Shown: positions 15,579 through 24,303 of the stretch, piece after piece
Position numbering within the stretch: position 1 is the stretch's first letter
Layout of the letters: every line of letters begins with the position of its first letter
Source of the DNA: JACDAN01 sp963721345
GTDB taxonomy: Bacteria; Actinomycetota; Thermoleophilia; Gaiellales; Gaiellaceae
Length of the DNA stretch: 64,000 nt
Direction: 5' to 3'
Assembly (NCBI GenBank): GCA_963721345.1
Contig: CAVRIT010000001.1
Coordinates: 2,170,001-2,234,000, forward strand
Translations under genes and position numbers: made by a program
The notes under the pieces: model-generated
The model's database searches: none
What the model was told of the DNA's origin: nothing
Seen by the model: only the letters and a program-made list of their open reading frames with translations

Positions 15579-17195
15579 CTAGCGGATGGACACCTTCGTG
15601 AAGTCCCAGTGGTTCGTGGGGTCGATTGCGAACCCCTTGACGTGGTCCTTCACGAGCGCGGAGTACGTGTACCAGTAGATCGGGATCACCGGCATCTGTC
15701 CCTGCGGGCCGGTGAGGATGTCCTCCAGCTGCTGGTAGATGGCCGTGCGCTTCGCGACGTTCTGCGTCTTCTCCGCCTTCTTCACGAGGGCGTCGTACTT
15801 CGCGTTGCGCCAGTTGGTGTTGTTGTTCCCCGAATCGGCGAGCCACAGCACGAAGCCGTTGTGGGCGTCCGGGTAGTCGTAGATCCACCCGAGGCGATAC
15901 ACGTCGACGTCGTCGTTCGGCGGCGGGCCGAGGAACTGGAGGTACTGCGCCCACTCCATCACGCGAAGCGTGACGTCGAGGCCGAGCTCCTTCCACATTG
16001 CCTGAACCGCGGTGCCGATCTTGATGTGACCCGGTGCGTTGTTCATGTACATCTTGATGGCCCGCTTCGGGCTGCGGACCTTGCTCATGAACTCGCGCGC
16101 CTTGGCCTTGTTGGCCTTGGCGGGCAGCGTTGCGTTCTTCAGGATCGTCGGGCCGCCCGAGATCGAGCGCGGCGTGAAGCCACGCGACGGGACCTGGCCT
16201 GCTTGCGCGATGTACTTCGCGATCTGATAGCGATCCATCGCGAAGGCCATCGCACGACGCTGGTTCACGTCGGTGATGTTCTTCACGTTGACGCCGTAGT
16301 AGTACGTCCCGATCGCGGTCCAGACCTTGAAGAAGCGGGTCTTCTTCCACTTCGGGATGTCCGCCGGCGGAATGCCCGTCGACGACGCGTCGACGTTCCC
16401 GGCGGCGAAGGCGTTCGCCGCCGTCGTCCCGTCGACGATGATCGGCTGGACGATCCTGCTCAGCTTGACCGACTTCGCGTTGCGCCACTTCGTGTTCTTC
16501 ACGAGCGTGATGGACGCGTCGTGGCGCCACGAGGCCAGCTTGAACGCGCCGTTGGTGACGATGTTGCCCGGCTCGGTCCAGTTCTTGCCGTGCTTCTGGA
16601 CGGTTGCCTTGTGCACCGGCATGAACGACGTGTGCGAGAGCTGCTGGATGAACCACGGCTGCGGGGAGGTCAGCGTGATCCGCAGGGCGTGACTACCGGC
16701 GGCCTTGATGGCCACCTTTGCCCGTTCGTCGCTGCAGCTCGACTTGCAGCTGTTGTACGCCTCGGCTCCCTTGATCCCGAAGAACTGGTACGCGTAGTCC
16801 GCGCCCAGCTCCGGCGAGATCGTGCGGAGCCATGACCAGACGTAGTCCTGCGACGTCGTCGGCTGGCCGTTCGTCCAGCGGACGCTGCGCCGCAGGTTGA
16901 TCGTGACGTTCACACCGCGGACCTTCCAACTGGCCGCGGCGTTCGGAATCGGCCGAAGGTTCGGAGCCGGTCCCAGTCTCACGAGCGGATCCATCAGGTT
17001 GCCGATCAGGTTCGCCGACGTCGTATCGGTCGCCAGACCTGGATCGAGCGACGGCGGCTCGGCGCCGATCGCAAAGCGGAGGACCTGCGCCCGGGCCTTG
17101 CTCGCTTCCGCGTTGCCGGTCGTCGCAGCGGACGTCCCGACGAGCGTTATCGCGAGTAGACCGAGCACCCCGGTCCACAGAAAACGCATTCGCAT
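15579..17195 (-). CDS. Extracellular peptide-binding protein (OppA/DppA type)
   Basis: A 538-residue SBP family 5 protein. A signal sequence (RMRFLWTGVLGLLAITLVGTSAATT) precedes the binding protein, which begins RFAIGAEPPSLDPGLATDTT. Other family marks are VRWTNGQPTTSQDYVWSW, FWIQQLSHTSFMPVH-like sequence and VYRLGWIYDYPDAHN. It should capture peptides or similar ligands outside the membrane. There is no lipobox Cys, so retention may need another mechanism. ATG 17195 has AAAGGAGG 9 nt upstream. The gene is divergent from a LysR regulator that probably controls it. Confidence 0.92.
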   Translation of the reverse strand: MRMRFLWTGVLGLLAITLVGTSAATTGNAEASKARAQVLRFAIGAEPPSLDPGLATDTTSANLIGNLMDPLVRLGPAPNLRPIPNAAASWKVRGVNVTINLRRSVRWTNGQPTTSQDYVWSWLRTISPELGADYAYQFFGIKGAEAYNSCKSSCSDERAKVAIKAAGSHALRITLTSPQPWFIQQLSHTSFMPVHKATVQKHGKNWTEPGNIVTNGAFKLASWRHDASITLVKNTKWRNAKSVKLSRIVQPIIVDGTTAANAFAAGNVDASSTGIPPADIPKWKKTRFFKVWTAIGTYYYGVNVKNITDVNQRRAMAFAMDRYQIAKYIAQAGQVPSRGFTPRSISGGPTILKNATLPAKANKAKAREFMSKVRSPKRAIKMYMNNAPGHIKIGTAVQAMWKELGLDVTLRVMEWAQYLQFLGPPPNDDVDVYRLGWIYDYPDAHNGFVLWLADSGNNNTNWRNAKYDALVKKAEKTQNVAKRTAIYQQLEDILTGPQGQMPVIPIYWYTYSALVKDHVKGFAIDPTNHWDFTKVSIR

Positions 17196-17287
17196 CGAGT
17201 TGTGCCTCCTTTTATTGGTGCGGGACCTCGTCTGGCGATTAGACGGTCTCGGACTGCAATGAGTTGCGGTTATTACGACATTTCATT

Positions 17288-17305
17288 AAGCAATTATTTT
17301 TGCTT
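17288..17305. promoter_or_regulatory. Candidate LysR operator in divergent promoter region
   Basis: The 166-bp gap between the binding-protein gene and the LysR gene is conspicuously AT-rich for this genome. It contains the inverted repeat AAGCAA-6 nt-TTGCTT (17288-17305), a plausible T-N11-A type LysR box. Position and symmetry support it; binding is inferred. Confidence 0.45.
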
Positions 17306-17361
17306 GTCGGGATCGCCAACTACATAGGCGGCTTCGGCGTCAAAGAAAGACAACCCCCGCG

Positions 17362-18315
17362 ATGACTGACGGTATTCAGCGACCACAACGGTGGATGGGT
17401 GTCGAGCTACGCCATCTTCTGGCGCTGGAAGCAGTTGCCCAGGAGGAGTCGTTCAACCGCGCTGCCGCCAAGCTCGGCTACACGCAGTCGGCGGTCAGCC
17501 AGCAGATCGCGGCGCTCGAGCGCATCGTTGGCCAGAAGCTGATCGAGCGGCCGACCGGGGCGCAGCCGATGCGCCTCACCCGGGCCGGCGAGATCCTGAT
17601 CGAGCACGCGCACGCGATCGGGGTGCGGCTCGCCCACGCCCAGGCCGAGCTGCAGTCGCTCACCGCAGGCGAGCTCGATCCGCTGCGGGTGGGCTTTCCC
17701 GGACGCGGCGTGGGCGTCCTGATGCCGGGTATTTGCAGGCGGCTCGACTCCAAGCATGAGGACTTCGCGCTTCGCATGCTGCTCGCGCCGGACGAGGTCG
17801 AGCTCGCCGAGATGCTCCGCCGGGGCGACGCAGACCTTGCGTTCATCGAGCGTCCCGTGCCAGACGACGACGACCTCGTGAAGGCGGTCCTGATGGAGGA
17901 CGAGTACGTCCTCGTCGTCGGCCGGGGCACGGCCGGGCTCGCCGTCTCCCCGACGCTGCAGGAGCTCGCGTCGATGCCGCTGATCGGGTACAAGGGCGGC
18001 GAGCGCTGCCAGCTCTCCGAATACTTCCGCGCACACAGCCTCGAACCGACGTGGGTCATCGGGTCCGACGACATCGAGACGATCTACACGGCCGTCACCG
18101 CGCGGCTCGGCTGGGCCGTGCTGCCACGGCTCTCGACCCTCTCCATCGGCCCTGACGTCGACGTCGTCGAGCTGAACTGTGGCTTTCCGCCTCGACACGT
18201 CGCCCTCGCCTGGTCGCGCGCCCGCGCGCAATCGCAATTCGCCCAGAAGTTCGTACACGCTGCGCGCGCCGAAGCGGCTGAAATCGCCGACCGTCGCCTG
18301 CCAGTCGCGAGCTGA
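17362..18315 (+). CDS. LysR-family transcriptional regulator
   Basis: A 317-residue DNA-binding regulator. The winged HTH covers about residues 13-70 (GVELRHLLALEAVAQEESF, AAKLGYTQSAVSQQIAALER), followed by a co-inducer domain (DPLRVGFPGRGVGVLMPG, ...MLRRGDADLAFIERP, ...GWAVLPRLS). The ATG at 17362 gives an 11-residue extension; ATG 17395 is the start that matches most homologues. It is divergent from the peptide-binding-protein gene and is the likely regulator of that transporter. A terminator-like hairpin follows. Confidence 0.93.
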   Translation: MTDGIQRPQRWMGVELRHLLALEAVAQEESFNRAAAKLGYTQSAVSQQIAALERIVGQKLIERPTGAQPMRLTRAGEILIEHAHAIGVRLAHAQAELQSLTAGELDPLRVGFPGRGVGVLMPGICRRLDSKHEDFALRMLLAPDEVELAEMLRRGDADLAFIERPVPDDDDLVKAVLMEDEYVLVVGRGTAGLAVSPTLQELASMPLIGYKGGERCQLSEYFRAHSLEPTWVIGSDDIETIYTAVTARLGWAVLPRLSTLSIGPDVDVVELNCGFPPRHVALAWSRARAQSQFAQKFVHAARAEAAEIADRRLPVAS

Positions 18316-18330
18316 AACGCTGTGAGAATT

Positions 18331-18362
18331 CGAAGCGCCGGCTCAGAGCAGCCGGCGCTTCG
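18331..18362 (+). terminator. Terminator of the LysR gene
   Basis: CGAAGCGCCGGCT (18331-18343) pairs perfectly with AGCCGGCGCTTCG (18350-18362), a 13-bp stem with a 6-nt loop starting 15 nt after the LysR stop. It is followed by GTTTC. There is no long T run but the stem is very strong. Confidence 0.6.
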
Positions 18363-18512
18363 GTTTCAAGGAAGGAGAATTTTCTCCAGGATGCAGATCT
18401 AAAAGTACGAATACCTTCGGTGCGACACAAGTCAAAGAATTGACCACGCGATTAGCGAGCGAAATCGCAGTGGCTCCGGCGCCCTAACCCGGCTCCAGCA
18501 ATCCGCGTCTAC

Positions 18513-19335
18513 ATGGATGTGGGGTTGGCTGTGGTCGACCAGGAGGACGGCGTCCGCGTCGCGTCGGCGGACGTCAACGGCTTCACCGTCCGCGAGCTGC
18601 GCTTCCCCTCCAACTACGTCCAGGCTGCGATCGAGCCCGAGCGCCCGTATCTGGCGCTCGTCCTCGACGGCAGCATGGTGAAGTCGTTTCGGACGAAGAC
18701 CATGAGCTTCGCCGGCGGGAGCGCGTTCACGATGCCCGCCGGCCTCTGGCACGGAGCGTCGTTCGGCGCCGCGGGATCGACGATCGTGATCATCCGGCCG
18801 AACCGCGACTCGACGCCGCTGACCGACGCGTTCCGCCGCCTGGTCGAGCTTCGGGGCCGGGGCTTCAACTGGCTTGCGTGGCGCCTCGCTGCGGAGCTGC
18901 GCGCGATCCGACGCCGCCGCGCCGCTCGCCGCCGAAGGCTTCGCTCTGGAGATCCTCGCCGCCACGGCCCGAGAGGCCGCGATCGACCGGCGTGTCGGCC
19001 GCGCACCATTGTGGATCGACGCCGCAGAGGAGTACCTCAGAGCGCGCATCGGCGAGCCCGTCGGCCTCAGCGAGCTCGCGCACGCCGTCGGCGTCAACCC
19101 GGCCCACCTTGCACGGGTGTTCCGGGCTCGCTTCGGCATCTCCGTCGGCGCCTTCGGCCGGCGCGTGCGGATCGACTGGGCGGCGGCCGAGATCGCGAAG
19201 GGCGACCGGCCCATCGCCGAGATCGCCGCCGAGGCCGGCTTCGCCGACCAGAGCCACTTCACGCGCCTCTTCAGGCGGCATGTCGGCACGACGCCCGCGC
19301 GCTTCCGCGAAGAAGCGCGCGCCGTTCCAGGCTGA
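18513..19335 (+). pseudogene. AraC-family regulator with apparent frameshift
   Basis: The first part (18513 to about 18900) encodes a cupin-like sensor domain, with PSNYVQAAIEPERPYLALVL and AFTMPAGLWHGASFGA. The AraC HTH pair is in another frame and ends at 19335, with EPVGLSELAHAVGVNPAHLA, RVFRARFGISVGAF and AAEAGFADQSHFTRLFRRH. The frames join at a CGCGCG run (18900-18905); two missing bases or one extra base there would give an uninterrupted product of about 273 residues. It may be a true recent pseudogene or a sequencing/assembly error. The intact family is a ligand-responsive transcription activator; the target here is unknown. Confidence 0.8.
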
Positions 19336-19401
19336 GCACGGGCGTTCAAGACTCGGAACGCCGCCGCGGCGGATCCTGAGCCTCCTACGAAGGAGGAACG
19401 G

Positions 19402-19920
19402 ATGCACCTGCGTCAGCTGACTGTGCTGCTCGGGATCGCGGCGGTGCTCGTCGTCCCGGCCACCGCAACCGGCGGCGGCCCGGTGATCTCGGCCAGCGGC
19501 GGTATGCACTGGACGATCGAGCTGCCGAACCCGTTCGGCGTGGAAATACGGAACCAGCCGCTCGCGTTCAACGCCAAGAAGTACGCGGACGGCTCGGTCA
19601 AGGGCCAGTTCGAGTACCACCAGGTGGTCGAGGGCGAGTCGTTCAACTTCCACGTCGAGGTGACGTGCATGAACGTCTACGACGGCAATCGCGCGAAGAT
19701 CGGCGGCGTCATCCGCAAGAGCAATGATTCCGTTCAGGTTCCAGGCCGCTATGCCTGGTTCCAGGTCTTCGACAACGGCGAGGGCGCAAACGACCCGCCC
19801 GACCAGTCGAGCCTCGTCGGCTTCGGAACAGAGGCGGCGAACGAAGCGTTCTGCAACAGCCCGAACCTGCCGCGCTTCGGCCCTTGGGACGTCAAGGGCA
19901 ACGCGCAGGTGCGGTCCTGA
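19402..19920 (+). CDS. Secreted protein of unknown function
   Basis: A 172-residue exported protein. A strong AAGGAGG lies 5-6 nt before ATG 19402. A signal peptide (LTVLLGIAAVLVVPATA) is followed by a beta-rich domain with KKYADGSVKGQFEYHQ, VEVTCMNVYDGNRAKIGGVI and WFQVFDNGEGANDPPDQSS. The paired Cys and the DGNRAKIGG motif match a secreted family common in actinobacteria and other soil bacteria, with no known role. It follows the frameshifted AraC gene by 66 bp and might be its target. Confidence 0.82.
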   Translation: MHLRQLTVLLGIAAVLVVPATATGGGPVISASGGMHWTIELPNPFGVEIRNQPLAFNAKKYADGSVKGQFEYHQVVEGESFNFHVEVTCMNVYDGNRAKIGGVIRKSNDSVQVPGRYAWFQVFDNGEGANDPPDQSSLVGFGTEAANEAFCNSPNLPRFGPWDVKGNAQVRS

Positions 19921-19941
19921 CATCAGTCCTCTAACTAGGCG

Positions 19942-21516
19942 TTACCCCCCGACCGCTCGGAGCGGCGCGCCGCGCCGCTCCGACGCGGTCGCGCGGTTCT
20001 TGCCGGAGCGCTTCGAGACGTAGAGCGCCTCGTCGGCTGCCTGCACCAGGGTCTCCGCGTCGTGCGCGTGGAACGGGAAGCAGGCGACGCCGATGCTCAG
20101 CGTCACGGGATGGCTCAGCTCGGCGTCCGCCAGCAGACGGCGGATCCGGTCGGCGACGTCGACGGCGTCGGAAGGAGAGGAGCCGGGAAGGATCACCGCG
20201 AACTCGTCGCCGCCGTACCGCGCGGCCGTATCGAAGTCGCGCGAGTTCTCACCGAGGATCCGGCCGACGTCGCGAAGGAGCTCGTCTCCGGCCTGGTGGC
20301 CGTACTCGTCGTTCAACTCCTTCAGGCTGTCCACGTCGAGCAGGACGAGGCCCACGTCGCTCGCCGTCCGCCGCGCCCTCGACAGCTCGCGCTCGAGCGC
20401 CGTCTCGAAGGTCCGGCGGTTGGCGACGCTCGTCAGGCCGTCCTGCTCCGCGAGCTGCTGCACGTGCTCGAGCAGCCGCGCGTTGAGCAGCGCGAGCGCA
20501 GCGTGGGAGACGAAGCGCTCGAGCATCGAGACGACCCGTCGCTCGATCCGCGAGTCCGCGCGGAGGCCGTGCTCGACGACCAGCACCGCCACTGCGCCGG
20601 TCTCGGCGACCAGCGGCAGCACGACGAGGTTCTGGGCGTCGGGCAGCAAGGCCGTGAGGAAGGCGTCGTGGTTCGGGTCGAGCTCCGAGAGGAGACGTGG
20701 CTTCCGCGAAGCAGCGGCGTGCGCCAGCACCGACTCGCTGCCGACAGCCGCATCCGCCCGGTTCGCGTCGCAGCCGCGCGCCGCCATCAGCTCGAACTGC
20801 TCGTCGCCGACGGAGAAGAGCAGCGCGCGGTCGAAGCCGAACGCTTCCTCGACGTTGTCGAGCAGGACGTCGGCGACGGCGCGTGAGTCCACTGCGCCTT
20901 CGAGCTCTGTGGCCATCGTCGCCAGGGCCTCGAGGTCGAACCGGCGGCGTCGCAGCTCCCGCTCGTTCAGCGCGGAGAACGTCGCCGTCGCGATCGCGAC
21001 GAACCAGAACATAAGCGCGAAGGCGAGCAGCTGCCCGTAGTCGGAGCCGGGAAGGTCGGTCGCGTTCGCCGGCGGGTCGAGGATCCCCGCCTCTTGTGCG
21101 TGGAAGACGACGAACAGGAGCAGCGAGTGCCAGAGCGCGAGCTTCAGGCCGGTCCGGTAGGAGGCGAGCAGCACGACGGCGACGAGGTGGAGCAGGATCA
21201 GGTACCGGAACGGGCTTGCCATGCCGCCCGTCGAGTGCGCCAGCCACGCGAGGTAGAGGCCGTCGAGGATCAGCATCGAGCCGAAGATCGCGCGCTGCGC
21301 TCCGACCCGCGAGACGAGCTCGCTGACGAGCATCGCGAACAGGAAGGCGCCGGTCCCGGCGGCAACCTGGCCGAAGCGGACTCCGCTCAGCACGCCGGGA
21401 GCAAGCCCGGCGAACGGCGCGGCGAGCGCCGCCACCGCGAGCCGGAAGAGCTGCATGTAGCGCAGGCGCTCGGCGAGCGGGACGAGGTCGATCTTCGTCG
21501 CGGCCAGGCGGCTCAC
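19942..21516 (-). CDS. Membrane diguanylate cyclase (GAF-GGDEF)
   Basis: A 524-residue protein expected to make cyclic di-GMP from GTP. Five or six N-terminal helices (about 20-180) form a membrane sensor, followed by a GAF-like domain (about 200-345) and a C-terminal GGDEF domain. The active site RYGGDEFAV is intact (GGDEF at 435-439), and the inhibitory I-site RDFD lies exactly five residues upstream. It is the last gene of the SipW/secreted-protein operon, and its GTG start overlaps the previous stop (GTGA). This position suggests that c-di-GMP output is tied to the exported matrix-like proteins. Confidence 0.93.
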   Translation of the reverse strand: MSRLAATKIDLVPLAERLRYMQLFRLAVAALAAPFAGLAPGVLSGVRFGQVAAGTGAFLFAMLVSELVSRVGAQRAIFGSMLILDGLYLAWLAHSTGGMASPFRYLILLHLVAVVLLASYRTGLKLALWHSLLLFVVFHAQEAGILDPPANATDLPGSDYGQLLAFALMFWFVAIATATFSALNERELRRRRFDLEALATMATELEGAVDSRAVADVLLDNVEEAFGFDRALLFSVGDEQFELMAARGCDANRADAAVGSESVLAHAAASRKPRLLSELDPNHDAFLTALLPDAQNLVVLPLVAETGAVAVLVVEHGLRADSRIERRVVSMLERFVSHAALALLNARLLEHVQQLAEQDGLTSVANRRTFETALERELSRARRTASDVGLVLLDVDSLKELNDEYGHQAGDELLRDVGRILGENSRDFDTAARYGGDEFAVILPGSSPSDAVDVADRIRRLLADAELSHPVTLSIGVACFPFHAHDAETLVQAADEALYVSKRSGKNRATASERRGAPLRAVGG

Positions 21517-22304
21517 TCGTCGTCACCGCCTTCGGCCGGCGGGGAGAACGGAAGCTCCGGCGTCGGGTAGACGGGCGCCAAAGCGAGCTTGGGGTCGCGC
21601 CGGTCGATCCGGTTCTGCACCGAGAGGAAGCCAAGCACGAGCATCAGGAGACTGCTCGGGAACGCCGAGCGCTTTCCGACCTCCACGGCCACTTTCGCGA
21701 TCTTCTCGAGCAGCTCGCGAAGCCCCTGGGGGCTCGGCGGAACGGGGATCAGGCCGCCCCCGGTCATCGCAGGAGGCGCAGTCGCGCCCGGCTGCGACGG
21801 GGCGGGCTTGTCCGACTCGCCCGTCGCTACCCACGTGAACGTCTGCCGAGCGGTGAGGCCCTGCGCCGATTCGTCGTCCTGCACCTGGACGTGGAAGCGG
21901 TACGCACGGGTTTCATTCGCCCTCCAGCTCTCGTCGATCGCGGTACGAAGCGAGTCCGGGAAGCCCTCGAGCGTCCCCTCGTACGCGACATCGACGGGAC
22001 GGAAGCTCGCGCACGACTTGCCGCGGTCAACGCGCAGGTCGAGGTACCGGTCGAACCCGGTGCCGCTTGTGGCGCCGAAGAGCCGCACGCGAGCCGACTC
22101 CTCACCGCGGTAGGTGAGGATCACGCAGCCCGTGGCGGAGTCTCCCGGCCGCGCGTCGGCGAGCGAGACGCTCGCCTTTCCGCCGTCCCGAAGCTCGAGC
22201 GCGGGCGCGGCGCCCGCGGCCTGCGCGGGCAGCGTGAGGGCAAGGGCCGCCATGAACGTGCTTATCGGCGCGAAGACGATCCGATATGAGGCACGGATGC
22301 TCAT
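21513..22304 (-). CDS. Membrane-anchored paralogue of the SipW-locus secreted proteins
   Basis: A 263-residue exported protein. A signal peptide (TFMAALALTLPAQAAGA) precedes a beta-type domain: ARPGDSATGCVILTYRGEES, SARVRLFGATSG, YLDLRVDRGKSC, YEGTLEGFPDSL and ETRAYRFHVQVQDDESAQGL. This order and the two cysteines match the proteins at 23740-24303 and 25273-25875. Unlike them, it continues through a Pro-rich linker to a C-terminal helix (SSLLMLVLGFLSVQ) with a basic tail, so it is probably the membrane-anchored member. The ATG at 22304 overlaps the LamG gene stop (ATGA), and its own stop overlaps the GGDEF gene. Confidence 0.78.
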   Translation of the reverse strand: MSIRASYRIVFAPISTFMAALALTLPAQAAGAAPALELRDGGKASVSLADARPGDSATGCVILTYRGEESARVRLFGATSGTGFDRYLDLRVDRGKSCASFRPVDVAYEGTLEGFPDSLRTAIDESWRANETRAYRFHVQVQDDESAQGLTARQTFTWVATGESDKPAPSQPGATAPPAMTGGGLIPVPPSPQGLRELLEKIAKVAVEVGKRSAFPSSLLMLVLGFLSVQNRIDRRDPKLALAPVYPTPELPFSPPAEGGDDE

Positions 22305-23743
22305 CGGGCCGCGTAGTGCTCCCTGACCTGGGCCGCGTTGAGTGCGACGTTGTAGACCGCGATCTCGTCGAGTCGGCCCGGGAACCTGTGGACGGACGGC
22401 GGCGCGGCGGAGCTGATCCGCAGCGGGAAGGTCGTGTTCGGCATCGACATGCCCGACGCCGTCGAGCCCTCCAGCGCGCCGTTCACATAGACGCGCATGG
22501 TCGAGCCGTCGTAGGTGGCGGCGAAGTGGTACCAGGTGTTGGCGACTGTCACGGTCGTGCTCGTCGCGACGTGCTCGGTCCCTGCGCTGAAGCGGCTGAA
22601 CCAGAGGCGCTGGCCGGATCCTGAGTCGTTCGGCGCGACGACGAAAGCCCACCCGTCCCGAGGGTCGACGATCGACTGCTTGGTGACGATCCAGCGCCAC
22701 TTGTCGGCCTCGCCGAGCGTCGTGCGGTTGAGCCAGCCCTCGAGCGAGAAGCTGGAAGTGCCCGCAAAGTCGTGGATGTCGCCGAAGTCGACGTAGTCGT
22801 CGACCCCGTCGAGGGTGAGCGCGTCGTTCGAATGGGTCGTCGCACCAGCGCCGCCGAAGCTCGGGCCGTTCAGCGTCCCGTTCGCCGTCCCCTTGCTGTC
22901 GAAGGCGGTGACGCCCGATGCTTCGCCGAGCCGCCAGTAGCTCTGGAGCCCCGTCGTTCCGAGAATCACGTCGCGGTACCGGTGACCGCACTGGAAGTGG
23001 CTCTGCACCTGAGCCGCGCTGAGCGCGCCGGCGTAGACGGCGACATCGTCGAGGTCGCCCGCCCAGCCGTCCGTCCCGACCGCCGAGTTGCCGACACGCA
23101 GCGTCGCGACGGTGTTCAGCAGGCTGAGCGCGGAGGCCGTCGAGCCGACCTGCGAGCCGTTCACGTACAGCCTCATCGTCGTGCCGTCGTAGGTCGCGGC
23201 GACGTGGCTCCAGGCGTTGAGGACGGGAGCCGTCGCGCTGACCGTGTTGGTCGAGCCCGCGATCCGCTGGAAGCTGATGCCCGTGCCCGAGTTGACGAAG
23301 AGCTCGTAGCCCTGGAGCGCCGCTGCCTTGGAGACGATGCGCCGCGACGTCCCGTCGATCGTCGTCGGCCTGACCCATGCCTCCAGGGTGAAGGTCGCGG
23401 TACCGGCGAAGTCGTGGTTGTCGCCCATGTCGACGTGGCCGCCCGCCAGGCGAACCGCCGCATTCGGGTCGCCGGCCACCCCGCCGGAGACGCCGAGCGT
23501 GTGAGAGCCGGAGTACGTTCCGTTCGCCGAGCCGGCTGAGTCAGTCGCGGTCGTGCCGGAGGTCTCGCCGAGCCGCCAGTAGCCCGCGACTCCGGAGGTG
23601 CCGGTGACGAGGGCGGAGTAGCCGCACTCGAAGGAGGCTGCGGCCGACAGCGAGCTGGACGGATTGGTCGTCCGCGCCGTGAAGGCGGCTCCGGCCGCTC
23701 CTGCCACGGCGAGCGCCACCAGAACGACGGCCAGGAGCCTCAC
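22301..23743 (-). CDS. Secreted protein with two LamG-like domains
   Basis: A 480-residue exported protein with two concanavalin-like (LamG/Laminin_G_3) jelly rolls, at about 50-245 and 260-478. Each has GYWRLGE/SYWRLGEASG, VDMGDNHDFAGT/VDFGDIHDFAGT, SLEGW/LEAWV, HVAATYDGTTMRLYVNG / FAATYDGSTMRVYVNG and DDVAVY/DEIAVY. Such domains bind sugars or proteins. The N-terminus has a hydrophobic segment followed by AAFTARTTNPSSSLSA, similar to the putative SipW cleavage region of its operon neighbours. GTG 23743 overlaps the upstream stop (GTGA). It is a candidate adhesin on a SipW-dependent surface structure. Confidence 0.87.
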   Translation of the reverse strand: MRLLAVVLVALAVAGAAGAAFTARTTNPSSSLSAAASFECGYSALVTGTSGVAGYWRLGETSGTTATDSAGSANGTYSGSHTLGVSGGVAGDPNAAVRLAGGHVDMGDNHDFAGTATFTLEAWVRPTTIDGTSRRIVSKAAALQGYELFVNSGTGISFQRIAGSTNTVSATAPVLNAWSHVAATYDGTTMRLYVNGSQVGSTASALSLLNTVATLRVGNSAVGTDGWAGDLDDVAVYAGALSAAQVQSHFQCGHRYRDVILGTTGLQSYWRLGEASGVTAFDSKGTANGTLNGPSFGGAGATTHSNDALTLDGVDDYVDFGDIHDFAGTSSFSLEGWLNRTTLGEADKWRWIVTKQSIVDPRDGWAFVVAPNDSGSGQRLWFSRFSAGTEHVATSTTVTVANTWYHFAATYDGSTMRVYVNGALEGSTASGMSMPNTTFPLRISSAAPPSVHRFPGRLDEIAVYNVALNAAQVREHYAAR

Positions 23744-24303
23744 GAGCTCCTCGCCTCCCAGCTCGGGGAGAAGGTGGACGACAGGCCTTCGGCCGCGTCC
23801 CGGTCGAGCGGTGAGATCACGAATCTGTAGGAGCGCGCATCCGAAGTCGTCCACGTCGCCGGGTCGACCAAGCCGGCGGCCCAGTTGGCCGGGAAGGTGG
23901 AGAGGAGGCCCGTCCAGACGATGCCGGGCCCAGCGCCGATGTGATCGGTCGCGTCCGGAGTGAAGCCCCCGCACGAGTCGAACGACGGCGAGGCGTCCGT
24001 GCCGCGCGTCACCGTCAGGAGCAGGTGGGGCGCCAGCGTTCCGGTGACCGTCCCGTACAGCCGTACTGCGGCGTTCAACGAGCCGGTGTAGGTGACGCGG
24101 ATGCAGCTCGTGTCGGACGAGCCGGGCGTCGAGTCGGTCAGCGCGAGCATCGCGCCACCGCCGTCGTTGTCGCCGATCGCCACGGTCCCCGCCGAGACCG
24201 AGTTGCCGGCGTTCGAGACGACGGCCGTGAACGCGCCGTAGGCAACCCCCGCCGCGACTGCGGCCGCCGCGAGAGCCGCCGGGAACACGAGGCGCTTACG
24301 CAT
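23740..24303 (-). CDS. SipW-dependent secreted subunit (CalY/TasA-like), copy 2
   Basis: A 187-residue exported protein. A signal segment (AALAAAAVAAGVAYG) is followed by AFTAVVSNAGNSVSAGTVAI, the type of mature N-terminus seen in camelysin/TasA-like SipW substrates. The beta-rich body has PGSSDTSCIRVTYTGSLN, AVRLYGTVTG, LLLTVTRG, a second Cys in SFDSCGGF, and ARSYRFVISPLDRDAAEGL. It is paralogous to 25273-25875 and 21513-22304. The start codon overlaps the end of the SipW gene by 8 nt. A structural, fibre-forming role is inferred by analogy with Bacillus TasA. Confidence 0.82.
   Translation of the reverse strand: MRKRLVFPAALAAAAVAAGVAYGAFTAVVSNAGNSVSAGTVAIGDNDGGGAMLALTDSTPGSSDTSCIRVTYTGSLNAAVRLYGTVTGTLAPHLLLTVTRGTDASPSFDSCGGFTPDATDHIGAGPGIVWTGLLSTFPANWAAGLVDPATWTTSDARSYRFVISPLDRDAAEGLSSTFSPSWEARSS

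Noticed and set aside
14685..16835. Long plus-strand frame of 716 codons
   Set aside because: Antisense to the permease and binding-protein genes; Arg/Asp/Val-rich composition is a high-GC artefact.
21513..23378. Minus-strand frame of 621 codons spanning the LamG region
   Set aside because: Only its last 263 codons are real; upstream it overlaps the LamG gene in another frame and is Arg-rich.
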